A stretch of DNA of 11,876 nucleotides from CAZTYW01 sp964617695 (GCA_964617695.1 CAZTYW010000063.1:1-11876), one strand, 5' to 3'; shown: positions 1 through 7,247, numbered from the stretch's first letter. Program-made: numbers and translations. Notes: generated from the sequence alone by a model not told the origin.

Positions 1-497
1 TGGACCTGCGGTTCGCCAGAGTCCAGGTCCAGGACCGCCACCGTCCCCAGGCCGGGCCGATAGTTCAGGAAGGTTGGACTGCCCGGATTCACAAACAGGA
101 CGCCGTTGCGGCGCTCCACGATGGTGCAGTGGTCATGGCCAAAGACGACTACGTCTGGCACCTCGTTTTCTACTGCCCCACCCCGAGAAGGTGAGGTTCG
201 CCACGGTGTGGTCATGCGAGCGTAGAACAACTCGTGGATAAGCCACAATGTGTGGTCCCCGACCCTGATAACCTGCTTCCACCTTACACGCCTGTCCGCC
301 AGGATATCCCCGAAGTCGTCGTCGCCTCTGGCAGCCAGCACTGGCGCTATGCGCTCCAGCGAGTCCAGCACAGAAGGAAGGTAGACGTCACCGGCGTGCA
401 GAATGAGGTCAACGCCCTGGAAGACATCCGCTATTCGCTCAGGCAATGCCCGTGCCGCCTCGGGGATATGCGTATCTGCCAGGAGACCAATGTGCAT
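1..497 (-). CDS. Metallophosphoesterase (YfcE/MJ0936-like phosphodiesterase), C-terminus cut by window edge
   Basis: An open frame runs from an ATG at 497-495 to the left edge without a stop (165 codons), so only the last part of the protein is missing. It is a calcineurin-like phosphoesterase of the small YfcE type, which hydrolyses phosphodiesters with two metal ions in the cytoplasm. Visible motifs are LLADTH (Asp8, His10), HAGDV (Asp37), ARGDDD (59-61), LIHE (His88), FGHDH (121, 123) and FVNPGSP (136-141). The usual GNxD metal-binding Asn is Asp59 here, and the usual HG after the central strand is HE (88-89). An in-frame stop lies two codons upstream of the ATG, which fixes the start, but no good ribosome site is seen. 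The fold assignment is firm; the substrate cannot be told. Confidence 0.85.
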   Translation of the reverse strand, partial: MHIGLLADTHIPEAARALPERIADVFQGVDLILHAGDVYLPSVLDSLERIAPVLAARGDDDFGDILADRRVRWKQVIRVGDHTLWLIHELFYARMTTPWRTSPSRGGAVENEVPDVVVFGHDHCTIVERRNGVLFVNPGSPTFLNYRPGLGTVAVLDLDSGEPQV

Positions 498-644
498 CTG
501 CTATGCCTGATTATGAATGTGGCTCGAGTTCGGTGTCAAGGAAGGGCAAAGTCTTCTTCACCCGCCAAGGTGTCAACCATGATGTAGCTCGTGCACCTCC
601 GCCCGCAGTCGTTGGCAAGCCAGACCAGGTATTCCCTTCCCGAC

Positions 645-968
645 TCACCCCGCAACGCCACTCACGCTCAAGCCAACGACACCGCCTATGACCAGCAGCA
701 TAGACACAATCTTCAGGGCCGTTACCGGCTCCTCAAAGTAGAGTATGCCGACAGCAGCTATCAGCATCACCCCCAGCCCGGCCCACACCGCGTAGGCCAG
801 GCTCACGTCCAGATACTTCAAGGCAAATGTAAACGCAGCGAAAGAGAGACCGTAGAAAACGAATATCAGAACTGAAGGAGTCAGATTCGAGAACCCTTCA
901 GATAGCTTCATACAGGTGGTGCCACACACCTCCAGAACGATTGCCGTGATAAGAAGCATCCAGCTCAC
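645..968 (-). CDS. Small multidrug resistance (SMR) family transporter, EmrE/Qac type
   Basis: A four-helix inner-membrane protein of 107 residues, the usual SMR length (105-110). SMR proteins act as antiparallel dimers that exchange protons for cationic drugs, quaternary ammonium compounds or guanidinium. The membrane-embedded Glu of helix 1 lies in LEVCGTTCMKLSEGF (Glu13), and the helix 3 signature is AYAVWAGLG. The GTT-x-MK-x-SEGF pattern resembles the EmrE/Qac subtype more than the Gdx/SugE subtype. The frame could open at GTG 974, but the AGGAGGT ribosome site (981-975) directly abuts that codon; GTG 968 has a 6-nt spacing and is preferred. The gene stands alone on its strand and diverges from the MBL gene. 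No second SMR gene, as in paired SMR systems, is present. Confidence 0.93.
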   Translation of the reverse strand: MSWMLLITAIVLEVCGTTCMKLSEGFSNLTPSVLIFVFYGLSFAAFTFALKYLDVSLAYAVWAGLGVMLIAAVGILYFEEPVTALKIVSMLLVIGGVVGLSVSGVAG

Positions 969-1119
969 GATCACACCTCCTGTTACGAGCCAGGGAAATC
1001 AGCGGCACCCGTGAAGGCCTGTGTTGCAGCCACACGCCCACGGCCTGTTTCCTATTCTCCCCTATTCAGCCGACAGCTTTCCAGGCGGCCCTGCATATTC
1101 GCCACAGGCCAGCGTGTAG

Positions 1120-1128
1120 TGCTATACT
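1120..1128 (+). promoter_or_regulatory. Extended -10 promoter for the MBL hydrolase gene
   Basis: The sequence TGCTATACT is an extended -10 element (TGn followed by TATACT at 1123-1128). No good -35 is seen, as expected for an extended -10 promoter. Transcription would begin near 1135, giving a short leader before the ATG at 1162. No comparable element was found for the divergent SMR gene. Confidence 0.45.
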
Positions 1129-1161
1129 GGCCTCGCAGTTCACCAGATGGAGCGTCCACGA

Positions 1162-2184
1162 ATGGAAGAAAAACCTGTTCAAATCCTGCCTGGAATCTAC
1201 ATGCTGAAGGTGCCCCTTCTCATCGCGTTCATCGAACAGGATGAGGCATCAACCACGCTATCCTACCTCGTGGAGACGGCACACGGCTGGCTCATGGTGG
1301 ACAGTGGCTATAACGACAGGGGGGCCTTCGAGTGTTTGTGCAGGCAGCTGGATGCTCTGGGTGTCTCCCTCGGCAACATTCGGTGGCTTTTCCTCACCCA
1401 CTACCATCCCGACCACAGCGGCCTGGCACAGCGCGTCAAGGCGGCTTCGGGGGCCAAGGTGATAATGCACCAGGACGACTGGAACATCCTTCAGTACGTC
1501 GTCGGCTCGGACGAGAGGTGGACTCTGGACGGGCTGGTCGAATGGGTCAAGTGCCTTGGCGTGCCGCCGGAACAAGTCCAGCAATTCTACGACGTGGCAA
1601 CCTTCGGCAGGGCTCTCTTTCCCAGGGGTCTGGAGCCTGACGTACTTCTCCAGGGCGAGGAGTGCCAGGTTGCCGGCGAGGAACACCTGCGGGCCATCCT
1701 GACCCCGGGTCACAGCCCTGGGCATATCTGTCTCTTTGACGAGAAGAACAAGGTCCTCTTTTCGGGGGACCACGTCCTGGTTGAAATCACGCCGCACATC
1801 TCTCCCAGCCACCTGACCAGCTACAACCAGCTCGGTCAGTACCTCGAGGCCTTGCGAAAGATTCGACCGCTCGATGCGGAGCTGGTCCTGCCGGCGCACG
1901 AAAGGCCCTTCGACAAACTCGCCCAGCGAGTGGATGAGATCCTGCAGCACCACGAGGAGCGTCTCGGCGAGGTAACTCAAGGACTGGCCGACCGTCCGTC
2001 GACCTCCTGGGAACTGGCCGGCGCGGTGCACTGGGATGTGGGCCCCTGGGACGAGATGGACGCCACCAATCGGGTCCTGGCTGCGCGAGAAACGTTGGCC
2101 CACCTCCAGTTTCTGGAGAGCCTCGGGCGGGTAGCCATGGAAGACAGGGGCGGTGTGAACCTTTACAGGCTCACCAACCAGTGA
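1162..2184 (+). CDS. MBL-fold metallo-hydrolase with C-terminal winged-helix-like region
   Basis: A 340-residue metallo-beta-lactamase-fold hydrolase, probably cytoplasmic and binding two zinc ions. The metal motif THYHPDHSG gives His80, His82, Asp84 and His85; further ligands are His184 in TPGHSPGH, Asp203 in FSGDH and His246 in PAHE. All expected ligands are present, so it should be active as a hydrolase of the glyoxalase II/LACTB2-like group. After about residue 265 comes a helical tail ending in a short strand-like segment (VAMEDRGGVNLYRL), like the winged-helix tail of LACTB2-type proteins; these may act on thioesters or nucleic acids. ATG 1162 is preferred over ATG 1147 because GGAG (1149-1152) lies 9 nt before it. 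The gene is single and convergent with the crotonase gene. The substrate is unknown. Confidence 0.92.
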   Translation: MEEKPVQILPGIYMLKVPLLIAFIEQDEASTTLSYLVETAHGWLMVDSGYNDRGAFECLCRQLDALGVSLGNIRWLFLTHYHPDHSGLAQRVKAASGAKVIMHQDDWNILQYVVGSDERWTLDGLVEWVKCLGVPPEQVQQFYDVATFGRALFPRGLEPDVLLQGEECQVAGEEHLRAILTPGHSPGHICLFDEKNKVLFSGDHVLVEITPHISPSHLTSYNQLGQYLEALRKIRPLDAELVLPAHERPFDKLAQRVDEILQHHEERLGEVTQGLADRPSTSWELAGAVHWDVGPWDEMDATNRVLAARETLAHLQFLESLGRVAMEDRGGVNLYRLTNQ

Positions 2185-2223
2185 CGTCCACCCAGCGAGC
2201 CCCCATGCAGCATTCTCCACGAC

Positions 2224-3051
2224 CTAGCGGTCCTGATACATCGGCGGCCGCTTCTCAAAATACGCAGCCTTGATTGCCTCCTGCGCATCCTCCGTCATTC
2301 CGCAGAGGAGCTGGCCACCAGCCTCCAACTGCAGCGCCGCACTCAAGCTCGGTGCGTCAATGTTTGCGTTCAGCAACTCCTTGGTCATCCGCAACGCCAG
2401 CGGAGTGGCGTTCAGCATGTCTCGGGCCAATTCCTCCACAGCTTGATCCAGTTCAGCATCCGGCACCACGCGGGACACGAACCCAATGCGCTCCGCGGTG
2501 GCGGCATCCATGATCCGACCGGTATACATGTACTCGGCTGCCCGCGACAGTCCGATGAGCCGCGGCAGAAAGTACGAGGACCCCATATCAGCGCCGGTGT
2601 ACCCTATTCGAATGTTGGCGGCATTGAACCGAACCGACTCACCAACCACCCGGACGTCACACGCCATGCTGAGCGTGAAACCACCCCCAACAGCAGCACC
2701 ACGAACCGCAGCGATGAGAGGCTGGGGTGCCTGGCGCATCTTCACCACCAGGTCATTCATGGCCCGCTGCACCATGTGACCGTATGTCACGGCACCGGTG
2801 GGCATCTTAGACTCCAAATCGATCTTGGCCATGCCCCCGGACAGGCCGGAAACATCAAAGCCAGCGCAGAAAGCCCGTCCCGCACCCCGCACCACCACCA
2901 CGCGCACGTCCGCGTGCTCCTCCAGGCTGCCAAAGAAATGCCGCAGCTCCTGCACCATTTCCATCGACAAAGCGTTCAGCCGGTCCGGCCGGTTGAAGGT
3001 CAGCCAGCCAACGTGGTCCCGGCACTCGAACTCAAGGGTCTTATACGACAT
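2224..3051 (-). CDS. Crotonase-superfamily protein (enoyl-CoA hydratase/isomerase-like) lacking both hydratase glutamates
   Basis: A 275-residue crotonase-fold protein, the standard length, with a CoA-thioester site. The oxyanion-hole segments are AFCAGFDV (60-67) and AAVGGGF (119-125). Where the classical hydratase carries its two catalytic Glu residues (rat mitochondrial enzyme 144 and 164), this protein has Thr126 and Asn146 by my hand alignment. Asp155 in GADMGSS lies about where dienoyl-CoA isomerases carry a catalytic Asp. An isomerase, or another crotonase reaction, is therefore more likely than water addition to enoyl-CoA. ATG 3051-3049 is chosen because AGGAGG (3062-3057) lies 5 nt upstream; the frame extends 38 codons further but those lack family similarity. 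The gene is monocistronic, convergent with MBL and divergent from the kinase operon. Family is certain, reaction is not. Confidence 0.93.
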   Translation of the reverse strand: MSYKTLEFECRDHVGWLTFNRPDRLNALSMEMVQELRHFFGSLEEHADVRVVVVRGAGRAFCAGFDVSGLSGGMAKIDLESKMPTGAVTYGHMVQRAMNDLVVKMRQAPQPLIAAVRGAAVGGGFTLSMACDVRVVGESVRFNAANIRIGYTGADMGSSYFLPRLIGLSRAAEYMYTGRIMDAATAERIGFVSRVVPDAELDQAVEELARDMLNATPLALRMTKELLNANIDAPSLSAALQLEAGGQLLCGMTEDAQEAIKAAYFEKRPPMYQDR

Positions 3052-3331
3052 TATGTCCTCCTTTAGCGACCGCTTCGCCCATGCTAGCACTCGCCGGTCG
3101 GGCCGGTCAATCTGGACATCTGGCATCTCGCACGACGCCACCATAGCTCCAACAACCGAGAGCACACAAGCCTCAAAGCTGTGAAGGGGCTCCCGTCAGG
3201 GTCACGCCGGCACCGAGACAGCCCCGCTTTGCCCGCTACATGTAACTGATTTGAAATGGCTTCGTTACCGCTATTAAGCGCCCGTTAACCGACTGCTGCA
3301 GTAGAATTATTGGCTAGGGGCCACTAACTGG
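3052..3331. other. Divergent intergenic region between crotonase gene and kinase operon
   Basis: These 280 bp must hold the control regions of both flanking units. An AT-richer stretch around 3245-3310 has candidate elements for the plus strand: TTGAAA (3251-3256) with TATTAA (3272-3277) at a short 15-bp spacing, and TAGAAT (3302-3307) without a clear -35. None is convincing. No RNA gene or repeat was seen. Confidence 0.25.
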
Positions 3332-3538
3332 ATGACAGGCAAGGAAGCCCAGGTCAGGATGCTACTTGCCACGGTGCTGTCTGTCCCGGCACTCCACATT
3401 CTGGCACACACGAAGACAACAGAGCCAGAGCTGGCTCTTCAGATAGCGTGTCAGGCGTCTGGCTGGCGAACGGGGCGAAATCTACTGGAATGCTGGAAGT
3501 CGTTCGCAGTTCAGAAACCTGAATGGGAGCAGAAATGA
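3332..3538 (+). CDS. Small hypothetical protein, first gene of kinase-HAD-GT operon
   Basis: A 68-residue ORF that I do not recognise. It starts with ATG 3332 behind a distant AGGGG (3315-3319), so initiation looks weak. Its stop TGA (3536-3538) overlaps the kinase start ATG (3535-3537) as ATGA, the classic arrangement for translational coupling, and this is the main reason to believe in it. The sequence is soluble and probably helical, with an Ala/Leu-rich N-terminal half and a Trp/Lys-rich end (KSFAVQKPEWEQK). It has no signal peptide, membrane segment or metal motif. It could be a real small protein or a leader ORF that tunes kinase translation. Confidence 0.4.
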   Translation: MTGKEAQVRMLLATVLSVPALHILAHTKTTEPELALQIACQASGWRTGRNLLECWKSFAVQKPEWEQK

Positions 3539-4626
3539 TGGAGTATGCCCTCGGAGTAGAGGAGTCGGCTGCGGTGGACGACAGCGGGCCGCAGCAGGAC
3601 GAAGCACCATACGCCTATTCGTCATTCTCCCACGAGTCCTTCGGCTCTTCCTCTGGCATTGCCGCTTTGCGCCGGTACATGACGCAGGCCATATTCCCTC
3701 AGCTTGCGCCACCGCCGTACGGAGAAATCGAGACAGAACGACTCTGCCAGCAGAAACCCGTCTACCTCGTTTTCGAGAAGACAAAGAAGGTCTCAGCCGT
3801 CGGCAAGGTATTCGGGCATCGGGTCATCCAGCCAGACAGGGCGTGGCCGCTGGCGCAGAAAGAATACCTCAACCTGCGAACGCTCAGGGAAGGATTCGGG
3901 ATGAATAGCGGCCCTTGCCAGGTTGTGGCGCCCCTGGGCACAAAGAAGGAGCTGGGTGCCCTGCTGGTGACGGAAAAGGCCACCGGCAAAACTCTCGACT
4001 ACCACATAGCCAAAGCCATCTACAGGCAGCAATCTCACAGGCTTTTCGACAAGCTGGGATGTCTGGCCAACTTCTTCGCCAAGCTTCACGGCAACAGCCA
4101 GACAGATAGACCGGTCACCCTTGATTCGGCCAGGAAGTACCTGGACAAACTTCTCGACGCCCTTAGCACGGGAATACCCGGATCTTTCGAGAGGAGCATG
4201 TTCCAGGAATACGCAGCCAATCTGTGGGGGAACGGCGCTTTCACCAACGACACAGAGGTGATTGTCCACGGGGATGCGACGCCCACCAACTTCATCTTCC
4301 AGGACCAACAGGTAACCGGCATCGACCTGGAGAGAATGCAGTGGGCGGACCGCTGCTGGGACCTGGGGTTTGTGGCAGCGGAGTTGAAGCACCATTTCAT
4401 GTGGCGTACTGGCAGCGGCCATGCTGCAGAGCCATTCATTGGGCACTTCTTGTGGGCGTACGCCACCAGTTGCCGGGATGCGGCTTTTTTCCACCAGATA
4501 ACCCGAAGACTCCCGGTTTATATGGCTCTGGGACTGCTCAGAATAGCCAGAAACGAGTGGCTCGGTGAGCCGCATAGAAAGAGTCTGTTGAGCGAGGCGT
4601 TGCAGTGCTTGAGATACGGGGCGTGA
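3535..4626 (+). CDS. APH-fold small-molecule kinase (aminoglycoside/choline phosphotransferase family)
   Basis: A 363-residue protein with the aminoglycoside-phosphotransferase/choline-kinase fold, which transfers phosphate from ATP to a small hydroxyl substrate. Landmarks are the N-lobe Lys91 in AVGKVFG, a likely partner Glu110 in QKEYLNL, the catalytic loop VIVHGDATPTNF (Asp247, Asn252), and the metal-binding Asp264 in GIDLE. All key residues are kept, so it should be active. The first 60-70 residues form a Ser/Glu/Asp-rich, probably disordered extension not usual for the family. ATG 3535 is favoured over ATG 3523 because GGGAG (3525-3529) lies 5 nt upstream and the ATGA overlap couples it to the small ORF. 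It overlaps the HAD gene by 22 nt. The neighbours (HAD protein, glycosyltransferase) suggest a sugar or polyol substrate rather than an antibiotic; that is inference. Confidence 0.88.
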   Translation: MMEYALGVEESAAVDDSGPQQDEAPYAYSSFSHESFGSSSGIAALRRYMTQAIFPQLAPPPYGEIETERLCQQKPVYLVFEKTKKVSAVGKVFGHRVIQPDRAWPLAQKEYLNLRTLREGFGMNSGPCQVVAPLGTKKELGALLVTEKATGKTLDYHIAKAIYRQQSHRLFDKLGCLANFFAKLHGNSQTDRPVTLDSARKYLDKLLDALSTGIPGSFERSMFQEYAANLWGNGAFTNDTEVIVHGDATPTNFIFQDQQVTGIDLERMQWADRCWDLGFVAAELKHHFMWRTGSGHAAEPFIGHFLWAYATSCRDAAFFHQITRRLPVYMALGLLRIARNEWLGEPHRKSLLSEALQCLRYGA

Positions 4627-5342
4627 TCTTCGACCTTTACAGCACGCTCATAGACGTACAGACGGACGAAGGAAAGGAAGAGGTCTTCAACTACCTTTCT
4701 TCGTACATGCAGTACTACGGCGCGCGCATGGGCGGGCAACAACTGAAGTCCGCCTTCGAGCTGGAGAGGAAGAGACAGTTCGAGTCAAGCAGCGAGTGTC
4801 ACCCCGAGGTAGACCTCCAAACCGTGTTTGAGACCATACTGAGAAAAGAGGGGCTCAACAACGTCTTCCTGGCTGAGTCGTGCTGCAAGCTGTTTCGTGC
4901 CCTGAGCCGGGAAAGGTTCGAGCTTTTCCCGGATACGCTTCCTGTACTCAGGGAGATGAAAAGCAGCGGCTATCTGCTGGCCATCGTTTCCGATGCCCAG
5001 AAGGCCTTTTCCCTGGATGAAGCACGGATGCTGGCGCTGGACCAGTTCTTTGACCGAATCGTCGTGTCCACTTACTTCGGATTCACCAAGCCCGATCCGA
5101 GGCTCTTTTCGGTTGCGTGTGCCCTGCTGCCCGTGCCACCGGCAAATGGCGTGTATATCGGCAATGATCCCGAGGCCGACATCAAGGGAGCCAAGAGAAT
5201 CGGTATGCACGCAATATTGCTGAGCAGAAACCCCAGGGACAGAGTACTGGACGTGGAACCGGACTTCCAGGCGAGCAACCTGTGGGATGCCTGGGAATGG
5301 ATAAAGAAAGGCGGTGAACTGACCCGATTCCAGGTCGGTTGA
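4605..5342 (+). CDS. HAD-superfamily hydrolase with DxY motif I (dehalogenase/phosphatase-like)
   Basis: A 245-residue haloacid-dehalogenase-superfamily protein of the type with a helical cap inserted after motif I (roughly residues 20-100). Motif I is FDLYSTLID: Asp10 is the nucleophile, but the second Asp of phosphatases (DxD) is Tyr12, as in L-2-haloacid dehalogenases. Motif II is IVSDA (Ser129), motif III GFTKPDP (Lys162), and motif IV YIGNDPEAD (Asp188, Asp192), which is phosphatase-like. The protein thus mixes features, and whether it removes phosphate or halide cannot be read from sequence. The start is GTG 4605 with GAGG (4594-4597) 7 nt upstream, lying inside the end of the kinase gene, so the two are translationally coupled. 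A role in the same pathway as the kinase and glycosyltransferase is inferred. Confidence 0.88.
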   Translation: MLEIRGVIFDLYSTLIDVQTDEGKEEVFNYLSSYMQYYGARMGGQQLKSAFELERKRQFESSSECHPEVDLQTVFETILRKEGLNNVFLAESCCKLFRALSRERFELFPDTLPVLREMKSSGYLLAIVSDAQKAFSLDEARMLALDQFFDRIVVSTYFGFTKPDPRLFSVACALLPVPPANGVYIGNDPEADIKGAKRIGMHAILLSRNPRDRVLDVEPDFQASNLWDAWEWIKKGGELTRFQVG

Positions 5343-5419
5343 CAGGTCTGCACGTCTACCTGCCAGCAGGCAGACACCCTGGAAAGCATCCGTTCAGCCC
5401 AAAGCGAGAGAAGGCTTAC

Positions 5420-6808
5420 ATGACCCGAAGAGACTTGGGGCCGGACAACACCGAATTTGTGATCCTTTCCTTCGAGGGACCCGACCGCTATTCCCGTGCC
5501 GGCGGTCTGGGCGTGCGTGTAGACCACCTCTCCACCACTCTGGCAGGAATGGGCTTTCGCACCCACCTGTTCTTCGTTGGCGATCCCGAACTCAAGGGCG
5601 AAGAGGTGAGACGCCACGGCAAGCTCGTGCTGCACCGCTGGTGCCAGTGGGTCAGCAAGTACTATCCGAGCGGAGTGTACGAAGGCGAGAATGAGAAACT
5701 CTACGACTTCAACAAGTCCATTCCTGGTTACATCAAAGACTACATCGTCAAACCAGCACTGGCACGCGGAAAGCTGGTGGCCATCCTCGGCGAGGAGTGG
5801 CAGACTGCCGAGGTAATCTGCCACCTGAGCGACGCTCTCTATAGCCAGGGCCTCAGGGACAAGGTCCTCATCTTCTGGAATGCGAACAACACCTTCTCTT
5901 TCCATCGCGTCAACTGGGGTCGGCTCAACTACGCCACCACCATCACGACAGTGAGCCGATACATGAAACACACCATGTGGAGAATGGGGCTGAATCCCCT
6001 CGTGATTCCGAATGGCATCCCGCGAAGTTTGCTGCGTACGGTGGACGACAGGGTAGTGGACAAGTTGAGGCAGGCGCTCGGCGCTCAACTGATGCTGTGC
6101 AAGGTAGCCAGGTGGGACCCGGACAAGCGCTGGAACGGAGCCGTGGAGGCTGTACACAGGCTCAAACAGAGAGGCCTGAAAGTGGTGCTGCTGGCAAGAG
6201 GAGGAATCGAACCACACGGTGAGGAGATAATGTACAACGCCCGCTCACTGGGGCTGGCAGTGAGACAGGCAACGGTGGACCCGGCGTCGTCGGACGGGTT
6301 CCTGTCAGCACTGCACGAGGCCTCACCGGCGGACATTATCGACATCAAGTTTCATCTGCCCCTTGAGACGCTGCGATTCCTGTACCGGGCCTCGGACGGC
6401 GTGCTGGCCAACAGCGGACATGAGCCATTTGGCATAGTGGGCCTGGAGGCGATGGCAGCCGGCGGTGTAGCGTTCACAGGATGCACCGGTGAAGACTACG
6501 CCATTCCCTTTGTCAACGCCTTCGTGCTGGAGACAGCCGACCCGATGGAGATCGTCAACTACGTGATGTACCTGTGCGAGAACCCTGACGAGGGCGTCAG
6601 GATCAGAAAGGCAGCAAAGCACACGGCGCGCTACTTCACCTGGGACGCGGCGGTGAACAACCTGATAAGCAAGCTGAAGAACCAGGCGCGCATCCAGGGT
6701 ATCTTGAGTGGAACACCGGCGCAGCCCAGGCCATTATGGACACCACCTGAGCTGCTTATAGGACTGCTGCCTTCCAAGCTGAGGCGTCATTACGCCGACC
6801 GGCCTTAA
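5420..6808 (+). CDS. Glycosyltransferase family 4 (GT-B fold)
   Basis: A 462-residue GT-B glycosyltransferase, cytoplasmic, with no membrane segment. Near the N-terminus SRAGGLGVRVDHLS (residues 25-38) is the glycine loop seen in GT4/GT5 enzymes such as glycogen and sucrose-phosphate synthases. The linker carries VIPNGIP (about 195-201), the donor-phosphate region has ARWDPDKRW (Arg231, Lys236), and the donor-sugar motif is HEPFGIVGLE (Glu335 and Glu343, the E-x7-E pair). All point to a retaining enzyme using a nucleotide-sugar. The frame opens at TTG 5339, which overlaps the HAD stop, but ATG 5420 is preceded by GAGAGAAGG (5406-5414) and family similarity begins after it, so the latter is preferred. 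Its position after a kinase and a HAD protein suggests a three-step glycoside pathway; donor and acceptor are unknown. Confidence 0.9.
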   Translation: MTRRDLGPDNTEFVILSFEGPDRYSRAGGLGVRVDHLSTTLAGMGFRTHLFFVGDPELKGEEVRRHGKLVLHRWCQWVSKYYPSGVYEGENEKLYDFNKSIPGYIKDYIVKPALARGKLVAILGEEWQTAEVICHLSDALYSQGLRDKVLIFWNANNTFSFHRVNWGRLNYATTITTVSRYMKHTMWRMGLNPLVIPNGIPRSLLRTVDDRVVDKLRQALGAQLMLCKVARWDPDKRWNGAVEAVHRLKQRGLKVVLLARGGIEPHGEEIMYNARSLGLAVRQATVDPASSDGFLSALHEASPADIIDIKFHLPLETLRFLYRASDGVLANSGHEPFGIVGLEAMAAGGVAFTGCTGEDYAIPFVNAFVLETADPMEIVNYVMYLCENPDEGVRIRKAAKHTARYFTWDAAVNNLISKLKNQARIQGILSGTPAQPRPLWTPPELLIGLLPSKLRRHYADRP

Positions 6809-6828
6809 GCCGGCAGCACGGGGCCGGC
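6799..6828 (+). other. Overlapping GC-rich hairpins at the glycosyltransferase stop codon
   Basis: CCGGC (6799-6803) can pair with GCCGG (6809-6813), placing the GT stop codon TAA (6806-6808) in the loop. Alternatively GCCGGC (6809-6814) pairs with GCCGGC (6823-6828). The two hairpins are mutually exclusive. No U-run follows, so this is not a canonical intrinsic terminator; it may be an attenuator or processing site between GT and the next gene, or chance in GC-rich DNA. Confidence 0.35.
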
Positions 6829-6935
6829 GTGCGTCACCAGCCCCACGAACACGACGCACAGTGGTTCGGCCCCGGCTCAGGTGCCGGCCAGGCGGGCACA
6901 CCAAACAAACACTACAGTCAAGGAGGAAACAAGCG

Positions 6936-7247
6936 ATGCCCAGAATAACCAGGCACGATGCAGAGAAGCTCCTGGGACAGGTCCCTGAGGCAAACGCGTT
7001 CTGGTGCTGTGACGCCCGGACCCTGAAGAGTATGCCAGAGCTGGGCGAGGCCCTCAACAGCATGACGGACGAGGCATTCGACTACCACTCAAAGCAGCAG
7101 AAGAACGATTTCAGCAAATGGGTAGGCGATGTAGTGGGAGACCAGAAGCTCGCCCGCGATCTTGCCGGGTCGTCCAGCAGAACACAGGCAGCCAAAAGAG
7201 TGCAGGAGAGGATCGCTTTTCTTGGCGCCAGGTTGACCGGAGCATAG
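6936..7247 (+). CDS. Small conserved protein, DUF5752-like
   Basis: A 103-residue soluble protein, highly charged and probably all-helical. The pattern FWCCDARTL (residues 22-30), then a helix ending MTDEAFDYHSKQQKNDFSKW and GDQKLARDL, matches my memory of the uncharacterised DUF5752 family, in which an FxxCDG-like start precedes an EL-x3-L-x-M-x3-F-x-H core and a DFSxW segment. I cannot confirm this without a profile search. ATG 6936 is chosen because AGGAGG (6921-6926) sits 9 nt upstream; the frame runs further upstream but only through GC-rich non-coding sequence. It lies 127 nt after the glycosyltransferase on the same strand, so co-transcription is possible. It is convergent with heliorhodopsin (70 bp between stops). 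No catalytic residues are evident and the function is unknown. Confidence 0.8.
   Translation: MPRITRHDAEKLLGQVPEANAFWCCDARTLKSMPELGEALNSMTDEAFDYHSKQQKNDFSKWVGDVVGDQKLARDLAGSSSRTQAAKRVQERIAFLGARLTGA

Noticed and set aside
1..497. Possible frameshift or pseudogene in the phosphoesterase
   Set aside because: Translating the reverse strand gives one unbroken frame with motifs in order; it only appears incomplete because the stop is outside the window.
1258..2220. Long minus-strand ORF (320 codons) opposite the MBL gene
   Set aside because: It mirrors the MBL gene across its full length; the plus-strand frame has complete MBL motifs and this one shows no recognisable domain.
5072..6217. 381-codon minus-strand ORF across the HAD and GT genes
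   Set aside because: It spans two well-supported plus-strand genes, has low-complexity His/Ser-rich composition and no domain.
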